Counted from the stretch's first letter, positions 29,680 to 38,966 are shown. The stretch is 64,000 nucleotides of DNA from JALZDI01 sp035557095 (GCA_035557095.1 DATMEB010000071.1:17911-81910), one strand, 5' to 3'. Numbers and translations are program-made. Notes: a model not told the origin generated them from the sequence alone.

Positions 29680-30170
29680 TGGATCTCGACGCGCTGTACC
29701 AGGAGATCATCCTGGACCACTACAAGAACCCGCACCACACCGGGCTTCGTGAGCCGTACGGCGCCGAGGTCCACCACGTCAACCCGACCTGCGGCGACGA
29801 GCTGACCTTGCGGGTGCACATCGATGCCGCCGGCGAGACGCCGGTCGTCCAGGACGTCTCCTACGAGGCCGAGGGCTGCTCGATCTCGCAGGCGTCCGCC
29901 TCGGTGATGACCGACCTGGTGATCGGCAAGTCCCTGGACGAGGCGTTGGCGCTGCACCAGGAGTTCCTCGACCTCATGCAGGGCCGGGGCCAGGTGGAGC
30001 CCGACGAGGACCGGCTCGAGGACGGCATCGCCTTCGCCGGCGTGGCGAAGTTCCCGGCCCGGGTCAAGTGCGCCCTGCTCGCGTGGATGGCGTGGAAGGA
30101 CGCCACCGCGCAGACGCTGGGACAGGACCAGACCACCGATTCCGCGGAGACACAGGAGAGCCTGCGATGA
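29679..30170 (+). CDS. sufU: Fe-S cluster assembly sulfurtransferase SufU
   Basis: Zinc-dependent sulfur acceptor from SufS, 163 residues. The ligands Cys38, Asp40, Cys67 and Cys131 (PTCGDE, EGCSIS, VKCALLAW) match the SufU pattern, including the extra segment between the second and third cysteines that separates SufU from IscU. The C-terminus is a Thr/Gln-rich tail. Overlaps sufT as ATGA. Confidence 0.96.
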   Translation: MDLDALYQEIILDHYKNPHHTGLREPYGAEVHHVNPTCGDELTLRVHIDAAGETPVVQDVSYEAEGCSISQASASVMTDLVIGKSLDEALALHQEFLDLMQGRGQVEPDEDRLEDGIAFAGVAKFPARVKCALLAWMAWKDATAQTLGQDQTTDSAETQESLR

Positions 30171-30526
30171 CAGATCTGCCAGAAGTCGACCTCGGCGGCC
30201 CGCTGAATGGCCCACGGGCGGTTTCCGACGACGACGTGACCGAGGCGATGAAGGACGTCGTCGACCCCGAGCTGGGCATCAACGTCGTCGACCTCGGCCT
30301 CGTCTACGGCGTCACGGTCGAGGAGGACCAGAGCGCGGTCATCGACATGACGCTGACGTCGGCCGCGTGCCCGCTCACCGATGTGATCGAGGACCAGACC
30401 CGGCAGGCGCTCGAAGGCCTGGTCAACGGCTTCCGCATCAACTGGGTCTGGATGCCCCCGTGGGGCCCGGACAAGATCACCGACGACGGGCGTGAGCAGC
30501 TGCGCGCCCTCGGGTTCAACGTCTGA
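30167..30526 (+). CDS. sufT: Fe-S assembly factor SufT (MIP18/DUF59 family)
   Basis: A 119-residue MIP18-family protein, which assists maturation of Fe-S proteins. Conserved DPELGINVVDLGLVYG and the single reactive Cys in LTSAACPLTD are present. ATG 30167 overlaps the sufU stop. An upstream in-frame extension within sufU is rejected. Last recognised gene of the suf operon. Confidence 0.93.
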   Translation: MTDLPEVDLGGPLNGPRAVSDDDVTEAMKDVVDPELGINVVDLGLVYGVTVEEDQSAVIDMTLTSAACPLTDVIEDQTRQALEGLVNGFRINWVWMPPWGPDKITDDGREQLRALGFNV

Positions 30527-31164
30527 GCGACGGCCGGCAGGTCGAGGTCGCGCCGCAGCGGCTCGCGGGCTGGCTCGACCGGTTCCGTGAACGGCACGGT
30601 GACGTCGCGACGCGGCGATCCGACGGCGTCCTGCGGGTGACCGCGCCCGACGGCGCGACGGCGGCGTTCCTGCCTCCGTGGCCGTTCGAGGGCGCTGACC
30701 TGGCCGGGCTGGTCGAGCATGTGCTGCGACCGAGGACGGTGGCGCTCGTGCTCGTGCGCCGCGGCGGCTTCGCGATGGGTGTCGCGCACGGCGACACGCT
30801 CGTGGCCAGCAAGGTCGGCACCCGGCACGTCCAGGGCCGGACCAAGGCCGGCGGGTGGTCGCAGCAGCGCTACGCACGGCGTCGCGCCGCGCAGGCGGAC
30901 ACGGCGTTCGCCGCGGCCGCCGACGCAGCGGTCCGGGTGCTGCTACCGCGCGCATCCGACCTCGACGGGCTGGTCACCGGTGGCGACCGCGCCGCGGCGT
31001 CGTCGGTGCTGTCCGACCCGCGGCTGCGAGCACTGGCGAACCTGCCGCAGGCGCCGTTCCTCGCCGTACCCGACCCTCGGCGGCGGGTCCTCGAGGAGGC
31101 CGTACGCCGGAGCCGCGCGGTGCGCATCGAGGTCTTCGACCCCGACCTCGACGGCCGACCGTAG
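30523..31164 (+). CDS. acVLRF1-family peptidyl-tRNA hydrolase, probable CTG start
   Basis: Actinobacterial VLRF1-type release-factor-fold protein, a family linked to release of peptidyl-tRNA on stalled ribosomes. The recognisable core has FLPPWPF, the KVGTRHVQGRTKAGGWSQQR segment with the catalytic-loop Gln, and a C-terminal domain ending VEVFDP-like. The first ATG/GTG/TTG is GTG 30637, but the frame is open back to a stop at 30493 and the segment 30526-30636 reads as good coding sequence (VEVAPQRLAGWLDRFRERHG), the usual family N-terminus. CTG at 30523 overlaps the sufT stop (CTGA) and is the only plausible start. Family call is firm; the start is inference. Confidence 0.8.
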   Translation: MSDGRQVEVAPQRLAGWLDRFRERHGDVATRRSDGVLRVTAPDGATAAFLPPWPFEGADLAGLVEHVLRPRTVALVLVRRGGFAMGVAHGDTLVASKVGTRHVQGRTKAGGWSQQRYARRRAAQADTAFAAAADAAVRVLLPRASDLDGLVTGGDRAAASSVLSDPRLRALANLPQAPFLAVPDPRRRVLEEAVRRSRAVRIEVFDPDLDGRP

Positions 31165-31167
31165 ACT
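31162..31167 (+). promoter_or_regulatory. -10 element TAGACT for the ABC-F gene
   Basis: TAGACT overlaps the stop codon of the preceding gene and would give a leader of about 55 nt before the ATG at 31230. Confidence 0.3.
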
Positions 31168-31229
31168 GACGCGGCGCCGTGCGCCGCCCTTCTGTCCGCA
31201 CCGTCACACCCACCTGGAGCCCGTCCCCG

Positions 31230-32828
31230 ATGATCACCGCGCACGCGCTGGAGCTCCGCGCCGGAGCACGGCTGCTGATGGACGACGCGTCGTTCCGGGT
31301 GGCACCGGGCGACAAGGTCGGCCTGGTCGGCCGCAACGGCGCGGGCAAGACCACGCTGACGAAGGTGCTCGCCGGCGAGGCGCAGCCCGCCGGCGGATCG
31401 GTGACGCGTTCGGGGTCGGTGGGATACCTGCCGCAGGACCCGCGCACCGGCGACCTCCAGGTCACCGCCCGGGACCGCATCCTGTCCGCGCGCGGCCTGG
31501 ACGAGGTCGTGCGCCGGCTGCGCTCCGCGGAGCAGGAGATGGGGTCGTCGGACGCCGACGCGGCGAGCAGGGCGATGTCGCGCTACACGCGCGCCGACGC
31601 CGAGCTGCACGCCGGGGGCGGGTACGCCGCGGAGTCGGAAGCCGCCACGATCGCGGCCAGCCTCGGGCTTCCCGACCGGGTGCTCGGCCAGCGGATCGGG
31701 ACGCTGTCCGGCGGCCAGCGTCGCCGGGTGGAGCTGGCGCGAATCCTGTTCTCCGGCGCGGAGACGCTGCTGCTGGACGAGCCCACCAACCACCTCGACG
31801 CCGACTCGATCGGCTGGCTGCGCGAGTTCCTGCGCACCCACAAGGGCGGCCTGGTGGTGATCAGCCACGACGTCGCGCTGTTGGACACCACGGTCAACAA
31901 GGTGCTGCACCTCGACGCCAACCGGGCGGCCGTCGACGTCTACAACGTGGGCTGGAAGGCCTACGTCGAGCAGCGGGAGACCGACGAGCGGCGCCGCCGG
32001 CGCGAGCGGCAGAACGCCGAGCGCAAGGCGTCCGCGCTGACCGAGCAGGCCAACAAGATGCGCGCCAAGGCCACGAAGGCCAGCGCCGCGCAGAGCATGC
32101 TCAAGAGGGCCGACCGGCTGACCGCCGGCCTGGAGACCGAACGTCGCGCGGACCGGGTGGCGAAGATCGCGTTCCCCGCACCCGCGTCGTGCGGGAAGAC
32201 ACCGCTGACCGCCGAAGGGCTGTCGAAGTCGTACGGCTCGCTGGAGGTCTTCACCGACGTCGACCTTGCGATCGACCGCGGCAGCCGTGTCGTCGTACTC
32301 GGGCTCAACGGGGCCGGCAAGACGACGCTGCTACGCATTCTCGCCGGCCTCGACAAGGGCGACACCGGCAGCGTGCTGCCGGGGCACGGCCTCAAGCTCG
32401 GCTACTACGCGCAGGAGCACGAGACGCTCGACGTGGACCGCACCGTGCTGGAGAACATGCAGAGCGCGGCGCCGGAGCTGACCGACACCCAGGCCCGCAG
32501 CGTCCTCGGGTCGTTCCTGTTCACCGGCGACGACGGGCACAAGCCCGCCTCGGTGCTCTCCGGTGGGGAGAAGACACGGCTGGCCCTGGCGACGCTGGTG
32601 GTGTCGGCGGCGAACGTACTGCTGCTCGACGAGCCCACCAACAACCTCGACCCCGCCTCCCGCGAGGAGGTGCTGGGCGCGATCCGCACGTACCAGGGGG
32701 CGATCGTGCTGGTCACCCACGACGAGGGCGCGGTCGAGGCGCTCGAGCCCGACCGGGTGCTGCTGCTTCCCGACGGCGACGAGGACCTCTGGAACGCCGG
32801 CTACCTCGACCTGGTCGCGCTGGCCTGA
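31230..32828 (+). CDS. ABC-F family ATPase
   Basis: A 532-residue ABC-F protein: two nucleotide-binding domains in one chain and no membrane segment, acting on ribosomes (translation factor or antibiotic protection). First domain: GRNGAGKT, LSGGQRRRVELA, LLLDEPTNHLD; charged alpha-helical linker at about 250-320 rich in Arg/Lys/Gln; second domain: GLNGAGKT, LSGGEKTRLALA, LLLDEPTNNLD. ATG 31230 gives the conserved N-terminus (MITAHALELRAG). Proximity to the peptidyl-tRNA hydrolase is compatible with a shared ribosome-rescue theme. Which ABC-F subgroup it belongs to is not resolved. Confidence 0.93.
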   Translation: MITAHALELRAGARLLMDDASFRVAPGDKVGLVGRNGAGKTTLTKVLAGEAQPAGGSVTRSGSVGYLPQDPRTGDLQVTARDRILSARGLDEVVRRLRSAEQEMGSSDADAASRAMSRYTRADAELHAGGGYAAESEAATIAASLGLPDRVLGQRIGTLSGGQRRRVELARILFSGAETLLLDEPTNHLDADSIGWLREFLRTHKGGLVVISHDVALLDTTVNKVLHLDANRAAVDVYNVGWKAYVEQRETDERRRRRERQNAERKASALTEQANKMRAKATKASAAQSMLKRADRLTAGLETERRADRVAKIAFPAPASCGKTPLTAEGLSKSYGSLEVFTDVDLAIDRGSRVVVLGLNGAGKTTLLRILAGLDKGDTGSVLPGHGLKLGYYAQEHETLDVDRTVLENMQSAAPELTDTQARSVLGSFLFTGDDGHKPASVLSGGEKTRLALATLVVSAANVLLLDEPTNNLDPASREEVLGAIRTYQGAIVLVTHDEGAVEALEPDRVLLLPDGDEDLWNAGYLDLVALA

Positions 32829-32840
32829 CGCACGCGACCG

Positions 32841-32846
32841 TAGGCT
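32841..32846 (+). promoter_or_regulatory. -10 element TAGGCT before the enoyl-CoA hydratase gene
   Basis: TAGGCT lies eight bases upstream of ATG 32855 with no SD, consistent with leaderless transcription. Confidence 0.35.
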
Positions 32847-32854
32847 CGCGGGCT

Positions 32855-33649
32855 ATGGAGCAGACCGACCAGCTCACCGACGCCGGCGTGCGCCTGGAGG
32901 TCGACGGCGCCGTCGCCACGGTGGTCCTCGACCGTCCGGACAAGCGCAACGCCCAGACCCCGTCGATGTGGGACGCACTCGCCGGGATCGGCGAGAGCCT
33001 CGACCCGGCCGTGCGGGTGGTGATCCTGCGCGGTGAGGGACCGTCGTTCTCCGCCGGCCTCGACCGGCGGATGTTCACCCCCGAGGGGATACCGGGGGAG
33101 GGCTCGCTGTTCGACCTGACCCGGCTCGACGACGAGGCGCTGGCGGCGCAGATCGAGGAGTACCAGCGGGCGTTCACCTGGTGGCGCCGACCGGACGTCG
33201 TCACGGTCGCGGCGGTGCAGGGGCACGCCGTCGGCGCCGGGTTCCAGCTGGCCCTGGCCTGCGACCTGCGGGTGCTCGCCGAGGACGCCCAGCTGGCGAT
33301 GCTGGAGCCCAGCCTGGGGCTGGTCCCCGACCTGGGCGGCACCAAGCCGCTGGTGGAGCTCGTCGGGTACGCCCGCGCGCTGGAGATCTGCGCGACCGGC
33401 CGCCGCGTCGACGCCGCCGAGGCGGCCGAGCTCGGGCTCGCCACCATCGTCGTGCCCAACGCCGACCTCGCCGGGGCGGTCGCCGATCTCACCGACGCCC
33501 TGGCCGCCCCGCCGCACGGCGCCGTGACCGGCACCAAGCGACTCCTGCAGGGCGCCGCCGACCGCGGGTACGACGCCCAGCGGGCGGCCGAGCGTGCCGA
33601 GCAGGTCGCCCGTCTGCGCGAGCTCGCCGAGGGCCTGACGACCTCCTGA
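32855..33649 (+). CDS. Enoyl-CoA hydratase/isomerase family protein
   Basis: A 264-residue crotonase-fold protein. The CoA-binding and oxyanion segments are GEGPSFSAGLD and QGHAVGAGFQLALACDLRV; the usual catalytic Glu pair region is LEPSLGLVPDLGGT. Specific substrate is unclear: it could be a hydratase, isomerase or another crotonase. A very long open frame extends upstream through the ABC-F gene but is a different-frame shadow; ATG 32855 gives the family N-terminus. Confidence 0.88.
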   Translation: MEQTDQLTDAGVRLEVDGAVATVVLDRPDKRNAQTPSMWDALAGIGESLDPAVRVVILRGEGPSFSAGLDRRMFTPEGIPGEGSLFDLTRLDDEALAAQIEEYQRAFTWWRRPDVVTVAAVQGHAVGAGFQLALACDLRVLAEDAQLAMLEPSLGLVPDLGGTKPLVELVGYARALEICATGRRVDAAEAAELGLATIVVPNADLAGAVADLTDALAAPPHGAVTGTKRLLQGAADRGYDAQRAAERAEQVARLRELAEGLTTS

Positions 33650-33711
33650 GCGCCCCTTGAGCGCCCCCTGACCAGGAACAAAACGTCGGTGCCGCCTGTT
33701 GTCATTGCGTG

Positions 33712-35589
33712 ATGAACCCGTCCCCGGGCGCCCAGTGGCGCGTGCTCCGGTCCTTCCGTGATGAGGACCTGACCTCGCACGGGCTGACCCGGGGCACGCT
33801 GCGGCGGGTGGCCGCGTTCGCCCGGCCCTACACCGGCATCATCGTGTTCTTCCTCGTGGTCGTCGTCGTGGACGCGCTGCTGGTCGTGGCCAGCCCGCTG
33901 CTGTTCAAGACGATCATCGACGACGGCGTCAGCAAGGGCGACTCCGCGCTGGTGACCTGGCTGGCGCTGCTGGTGGCGCTGATCGCGTTCGCCGAGGCGG
34001 GGCTGACGCTCGCGCAGCGCTACTTCTCCGCGCGTATCGGCGAGGGACTGATCTACGACCTGCGCTCGCGGGTGTTCAGCCACGTGCAGCGGATGCCGCT
34101 GGCGTTCTTCACCCGCACGCAGACCGGGGCCCTGGTGCAGCGGCTCAACAGCGACGTGATGGGTGCGCAGCGGGCGTTCACGTCGACGCTTTCCGGGGTC
34201 GTGTCCAACCTGATCAGCGTGGTGATGGTCACGGTGGCGATGCTGGTGCTGTCCTGGCAGATCACCCTGCTGGCGTTCCTCATGGTCCCGCTGTTCCTGT
34301 TCCCGGCCCGCTGGGCGGGCCGCCGGCTGGCAGGCCTCACCCGCGAGCAGATGCAGGTCAACGCCGAGCTGTCCACCTCGATGACCGAGCGGTTCAACGT
34401 GGGCGGCGCGATGCTGGTCAAGCTCTTCGGTCGCGCCGACGACGAGGACCGGGAGTTCACCGACAAGGCCGACGAGGTCCGGGTCCTCGGCATCAGGATC
34501 GCGATGAGCAGCCGCATCTTCTTCAGCGCCCTGACCCTGGTCGCGGCGCTGGCGACCGCGCTCGTCTACGGCGTGGGGGGCCACCTGGCCATCGCGGGCA
34601 CGGTGTCGGTCGGCACGCTGGTCGCGCTCGCGGCGCTGATGGGCCGGCTGTATGGCCCGCTGACCGCGCTGTCCAACGTGCACATCGACGTGATGACCGC
34701 GCTGGTCAGCTTCGAGCGCGTCTTCGAGGTGCTCGACCTAGAGCCGATGATCCGAGAGCGTCCCGACGCCGTCGACGTCTCGCGGCAGGCCGCCGCGCTC
34801 GAGTTCGACCGGGTGTCGTTCGCCTACCCCACCGCCGAGCAGGTGTCGCTGGCGAGCCTGGAGTCCGTGGCTCGGCTCGACAACGGACTCGGCGCCGGCG
34901 ACGTGCTCACCGACGTGTCCTTCCGCGCCGAGCCCGGTCAGCTGGTGGCGCTGGTAGGGCCGTCGGGTGCCGGCAAGACCACGATCACCAACCTGGTGAC
35001 CCGGCTGTACGACGTGGGGTCGGGCACCGTCCGCGTCGACGGCCACGACGTGCGCGACGTGACCCTGGAGTCGTTGCACGCCGCGGTCGGATACGTCACC
35101 CAGGACGCCCACCTTTTCCACGACACGATCCGCAGCAACCTGCGTTACGCCAAGCCGGGCGCCGCCGACGCGGAGATCGTGGCCGCGCTGCAGGCAGCGC
35201 AGATCTGGCGGCTGGTGCAGACTCTGCCCGACGGCCTCGACACCGTCGTCGGCGACCGCGGCTACCGCCTGTCCGGCGGCGAGCGCCAGCGGCTCGCGAT
35301 CGCACGGCTGCTGCTGAAGGCGCCGCACATCGTCGTCCTCGACGAGGCGACCGCGCACCTCGACTCCGAGTCCGAGGTCGCTGTCCACCAGGCGCTCGAC
35401 TCCGCGCTCGAGGGCCGCACCTCACTGGTGATCGCCCACCGGCTCTCCACCGTCCGCAACGCCGACCAGATCCTGGTCGTCGACCAGGGCCGGATCGTCG
35501 AGCGCGGCACCCACGACGAGCTGCTGGTCGCGGGCGGCCTCTACGCCGACCTCTACCGCACCCAGTTCGCCCCGGCCGCGTTGAGCTGA
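33712..35589 (+). CDS. ABC transporter, fused permease and ATPase (exporter type)
   Basis: A 625-residue type IV (MsbA/BmrA-like) half-transporter. Six transmembrane helices lie at about 40-330; the ATPase domain has Walker A GPSGAGKT, signature LSGGERQRLAIA, Walker B VVLDEATAHLD and switch His in VIAHRLSTV. It probably works as a homodimer exporting lipids or drugs; the substrate is unknown. ATG 33712 is chosen; a GTG directly before it adds one residue. The imperfect tandem repeat GCGCCCCTTGA/GCGCCCCCTGA precedes it. Confidence 0.93.
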   Translation: MNPSPGAQWRVLRSFRDEDLTSHGLTRGTLRRVAAFARPYTGIIVFFLVVVVVDALLVVASPLLFKTIIDDGVSKGDSALVTWLALLVALIAFAEAGLTLAQRYFSARIGEGLIYDLRSRVFSHVQRMPLAFFTRTQTGALVQRLNSDVMGAQRAFTSTLSGVVSNLISVVMVTVAMLVLSWQITLLAFLMVPLFLFPARWAGRRLAGLTREQMQVNAELSTSMTERFNVGGAMLVKLFGRADDEDREFTDKADEVRVLGIRIAMSSRIFFSALTLVAALATALVYGVGGHLAIAGTVSVGTLVALAALMGRLYGPLTALSNVHIDVMTALVSFERVFEVLDLEPMIRERPDAVDVSRQAAALEFDRVSFAYPTAEQVSLASLESVARLDNGLGAGDVLTDVSFRAEPGQLVALVGPSGAGKTTITNLVTRLYDVGSGTVRVDGHDVRDVTLESLHAAVGYVTQDAHLFHDTIRSNLRYAKPGAADAEIVAALQAAQIWRLVQTLPDGLDTVVGDRGYRLSGGERQRLAIARLLLKAPHIVVLDEATAHLDSESEVAVHQALDSALEGRTSLVIAHRLSTVRNADQILVVDQGRIVERGTHDELLVAGGLYADLYRTQFAPAALS

Positions 35590-35626
35590 GCCTCCGCCGG
35601 CGTCATGACCGGGCGAGGGCGGTCGG

Positions 35627-36409
35627 ATGAACAATGCGACAGTGGGGCCCATGGCTACCGCAACCGAGCAGGCGCAGGGATGGCTGAACGAGGCCGAGCG
35701 GGTGACCGTTCTCACCGGCGCCGGGATCTCCACCAGCTCCGGCATCCCAGACTTCCGCGGCCCGCAGGGCGTGTGGACGAAGGACCCCAGCGCGCAGCAG
35801 CTGTTCACGCTGCAGAACTACATGGCCGACGCGGAGGTGCGTGAGCGGGCCTGGGGGGACCGGCGCGACAACGCGGGCTGGACCGCGCAGCCGACTGCCG
35901 GCCACCGTGCCCTGGTCGACCTGGAACGGTCGGGTCGGCTCCGGGCGCTCGTCACGCAGAACATCGACGGCCTGCACCAGGCCGCCGGGAACGCACCGGA
36001 CTCCGTGCTGGAGGTCCACGGGTCGCAGTGGACGGTGGTGTGCACGTCCTGCGACGACCGCACGCCCACGCCGGAGGTGCTGAAGAGGGTGGACGCGGGC
36101 GAGGCGGACCCGGCGTGCCTGAGCTGCGGCGGAATCCTCAAGACCGCGACGATCATGTTCGGCCAGGCGCTCGACGAGCAGGTGATGGACGCCGCGATCG
36201 ACGCCGCCCGCGACTGTGACGTGTTCCTCGCGGTGGGCACCTCGCTGCAGGTCTATCCCGTCGCGGGCCTGGTCGACCTCGCGCAGGGGGCGGGCGCCCA
36301 GCTGGTGGTGGTCAACGCCGAGCCGACCCCGTACGACCGGGACGCGCACGCGGTGTTCCGCGACCGGATCGACGAGGTGCTGCCCAGCCTGGTCAGCGCT
36401 GCCGGCTGA
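35627..36409 (+). CDS. cobB: NAD-dependent protein deacetylase/deacylase (sirtuin)
   Basis: A 260-residue Sir2 protein removing acyl groups from lysine with NAD+. Motifs in order: TGAGISTSSGIPDFRG, TQNIDGLH, the catalytic His in VHGS, a zinc site with CTSC and CLSC, GTSLQVYP and VNAEPTP. A second ATG at 35651 is a possible start. The zinc cysteines and active-site residues are complete. Its last 17 bp overlap the convergent GH15 gene. Confidence 0.95.
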   Translation: MNNATVGPMATATEQAQGWLNEAERVTVLTGAGISTSSGIPDFRGPQGVWTKDPSAQQLFTLQNYMADAEVRERAWGDRRDNAGWTAQPTAGHRALVDLERSGRLRALVTQNIDGLHQAAGNAPDSVLEVHGSQWTVVCTSCDDRTPTPEVLKRVDAGEADPACLSCGGILKTATIMFGQALDEQVMDAAIDAARDCDVFLAVGTSLQVYPVAGLVDLAQGAGAQLVVVNAEPTPYDRDAHAVFRDRIDEVLPSLVSAAG

Positions 36410-38186
36410 GGGTCGGACTGCCCTTGATCAGGTAGGCGGTGTTGACCAGCCCGAGATGGCTGAACGCCTGCGGGAAGTTGCCGACCTGCCGGCCGGTGCG
36501 CGGGTCGTACTCCTCGGCCAGCAGCCCCACGTCGTTGCGCAGGTCGAGAAGCTGCTCGAAGCGCTTGCGCGCCCGCTCGTGCTCGCCGATGTAGTACTCG
36601 GCGTCGGCCATCCAGAACGAGCAGGCCAGGAACGCGCCCTCCTGGCCGGGCAGCCCGTCGACGTTCTCGCCTGCTCCGGCCTCGTCGGTCTGGTAGCGAC
36701 GGACGAAACCGTCGTGGCTGAGCTCCTCGCGGATCCGGTGCACCGTGCTGACGAAGCGCGGGTCGTCGCCGCCGAGGAACCCCACCCGCGGCATCACGAG
36801 CACGGCGGCGTCGAGCGCCTTGCTGCCGAACGACTGCACGAACGCGCCGCGGTCCTCGTCGTACCCGCGCTCGCACACCTCACGGTGGATCTCGTCGGCG
36901 ATCGCGCGCCACCGCTTGCCCGCACCGGGCAGCCCGAGGCGCTCAACGGCCGCGGCCGCGCGGTCGAACGCGACCCAGCACATCACCTTGGAATGGGTGA
37001 AGTGCCGGCGTGGCCCGCGTACCTCCCACAGCCCCTCGTCCGGCTCCTGCCAGATCGAGGCCAGGTGGTCCGTGAGCGCCCGCTGCACCGGCCATGCGTG
37101 CCGGGGGTCGGCGATGTCCATCCGCCGGGCGAGCGCGAGCGCACCCATCACCTCGCCCCACACGTCGAGCTGCAGTTGGTCGGCGGCGGCGTTGCCGATG
37201 CGCACCGGCGCCGAGCCCTCGTAGCCGGGCAGCCAGTCGGCGACGTACTCGTTCAGCCGGCGCTCGCCCGCCACGCCGTACATGATCTGCAGGTCGCGCG
37301 GCGAGCCGGCGACGGCGCGCAGCAGCCAGTCGGCCCACGAGACCGCCTCGTCGGTGTAGCCGGAGTGCATCATCGACTCCAGCGTGAGCGTGGCGTCGCG
37401 CAGCCAGCAGTAGCGGTAGTCCCAGTTGCGCACGCCGCCCAGGTCCTCCGGCAGGGAGGTGGTGGCGGCCGCAACGATGCCGCCGGTCGGGCTGTACGTC
37501 AGTGCCTTCAGCGTCAGCAGCGACCGGATGATGGCGTCGCTGAACTCGCCCGTGGTGGTGCACCGGCCTCCCCACTGGGCCCAGAACTCGTGTGTGGAGG
37601 ACAGCGAGCGCTCCATGTCGACCGGCGTCGGGGGAGGCCCGTACGACGGGTGCCAGGTGAGCACGAACGACACCCGGTCGCCCTCCTCGACGGCGAACTC
37701 CGCCACCGAGGCGAAGTTGCGGCCGACGTGATGGACGTCGCTGCGCAGGTAGACCGCGTCCGGTCCCGCGATCCCGACCAACTGGCCGTCGACGCGGCGC
37801 ACCCACGGGATGACGTGGCCGTAGTCGAACCGCAGGCGCAGCTCGCTGGACATCTCGACCCGGCCGGACAGCCCCTCGACCACCCGCACGATGTCCGGCG
37901 CCCGGTCACGCGGGGGCATGTAGTCGGTCACCCTCACCGAGCCGCTCTGCAGGTCCCACGTGGACTCCAGTACCAGCGACTCGCCCGCGTACCGGCGCGA
38001 CGTGCACCGGTCGGCGCTCGCCGGCGCGAGGCGCCACGCGCCGTTCTCCTCGTCGCCGAGCAGCGCGGCGAAGCAGGCGGGGGAGTCGAACCGCGGCAGG
38101 CACAGCCAGTCGATCGAGCCCTGCTTGCTGACCAGCGCCACCGTCTGGGTGTCGCCGATGATCGCGTAGTCCTCGATCAGCGCCAT
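36393..38186 (-). CDS. Glycoside hydrolase family 15 protein (trehalase/glucoamylase type)
   Basis: A 597-residue cytosolic GH15 protein: N-terminal beta-sandwich (about 1-230) followed by an (alpha/alpha)6 barrel. Catalytic-region motifs are RNWDYRYCWLRDAT, the general-acid segment DEGLWEVRG and the general-base segment with GQEGAFLACSFWMAD. No signal peptide, so it acts on internal sugars; mycobacterial homologues are trehalases, so trehalose is the best guess, but glucoamylase activity cannot be excluded. It begins 10 bp after the SURF1 stop. Confidence 0.92.
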   Translation of the reverse strand: MALIEDYAIIGDTQTVALVSKQGSIDWLCLPRFDSPACFAALLGDEENGAWRLAPASADRCTSRRYAGESLVLESTWDLQSGSVRVTDYMPPRDRAPDIVRVVEGLSGRVEMSSELRLRFDYGHVIPWVRRVDGQLVGIAGPDAVYLRSDVHHVGRNFASVAEFAVEEGDRVSFVLTWHPSYGPPPTPVDMERSLSSTHEFWAQWGGRCTTTGEFSDAIIRSLLTLKALTYSPTGGIVAAATTSLPEDLGGVRNWDYRYCWLRDATLTLESMMHSGYTDEAVSWADWLLRAVAGSPRDLQIMYGVAGERRLNEYVADWLPGYEGSAPVRIGNAAADQLQLDVWGEVMGALALARRMDIADPRHAWPVQRALTDHLASIWQEPDEGLWEVRGPRRHFTHSKVMCWVAFDRAAAAVERLGLPGAGKRWRAIADEIHREVCERGYDEDRGAFVQSFGSKALDAAVLVMPRVGFLGGDDPRFVSTVHRIREELSHDGFVRRYQTDEAGAGENVDGLPGQEGAFLACSFWMADAEYYIGEHERARKRFEQLLDLRNDVGLLAEEYDPRTGRQVGNFPQAFSHLGLVNTAYLIKGSPTLSRQR

Positions 38187-38195
38187 GTCCTGTGC

Positions 38196-38933
38196 CTATC
38201 CCCTCCGACGACGGTCGCGCGACTCGGCGTAGGCGAAGTAGACGAACCCGCCGACCGCCAGCGCGGCGAAGAACCACCACTGCAGCCCGTAGAAGAAGTG
38301 TGGCCCGGAGTTGAGCTCCGGCGGGCCCTCCCGCGCCAGCGGACGCTCTGGTGCCGGACGCTCCTGCTGGGCGCTGACGTAGCCCTGCAGCAACGGGTCG
38401 GGGGTGATCCGTGTGAACCCCCGGCTCGAGATCAGCCGCACCTCGCCGTCGAACGGCGTGAACTCGTCCGGCTCGCCGCCCTGGTCCGGCACGGCCCATC
38501 CGGTCACCGTCACCTCGCCGGAGGGCGGCGGGGGCGGATGGACCGGTGCCGTCGGGTCGTTGGTGACGGCCATCCAGCCGCGGTCGACGAGGACGCTCTC
38601 GCCCTGGGCCGAGCGCAGCGGGGTCAGCACGACGACTCCGGGCTGGCCGTCGCGGGTCTGGTAGCGCACCAGCGTCTCGTCGGCCAGGTCGTAGGCGCCG
38701 GTCACGCTGACCCGCCGCCACTGCCGCTGTTCGGGAAGCGGACGGTCGGCGGCCATCACCTGCGTCGCGGGTACCGCGGGTGCGTCCAGGTTGCGCGAGA
38801 TGATCGCGTTCTCGGTGCGGCGCTCCTCGAGACGGTCGAACTGCCACACGCCGAGCCGCCAGCACAGGGCGCCGAGGAGGACCACGAACAGCCCGAACAG
38901 CACCCAGCGGCGGCTGAGCAGGAACCGGAACAC
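38196..38933 (-). CDS. SURF1 family cytochrome oxidase assembly protein
   Basis: A 245-residue membrane protein with helices at about 8-28 and 215-235 flanking an extracytoplasmic domain, the SURF1/Shy1 layout. LGVWQFDRLEER, VDRGWM and FYGLQWWFFA are family motifs. SURF1 proteins help insert heme a into cytochrome oxidase, matching ctaA/ctaB elsewhere in the window. GTG start; a - strand -10 TAACGT lies seven bases upstream, so it is likely leaderless. Confidence 0.93.
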   Translation of the reverse strand: MFRFLLSRRWVLFGLFVVLLGALCWRLGVWQFDRLEERRTENAIISRNLDAPAVPATQVMAADRPLPEQRQWRRVSVTGAYDLADETLVRYQTRDGQPGVVVLTPLRSAQGESVLVDRGWMAVTNDPTAPVHPPPPPSGEVTVTGWAVPDQGGEPDEFTPFDGEVRLISSRGFTRITPDPLLQGYVSAQQERPAPERPLAREGPPELNSGPHFFYGLQWWFFAALAVGGFVYFAYAESRDRRRRG

Positions 38934-38940
38934 GCCAGCG

Positions 38941-38946
38941 ACGTTA
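38941..38946 (-). promoter_or_regulatory. -10 element TAACGT for SURF1 gene
   Basis: On the - strand TAACGT is seven bases before the SURF1 GTG. Its -35 region must fall on the moaA -10, since the intergenic space is only 46 bp. Confidence 0.5.
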
Positions 38947-38966
38947 GCCCGGCGTGGGCCACCCCC

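Noticed and set aside
30719..32854. Long open frame upstream of and in frame with the enoyl-CoA hydratase gene
   Set aside because: It lies in another frame across the acVLRF1 and ABC-F genes, is Arg/Ala/Pro-rich without homology, and the true hydratase starts at ATG 32855.
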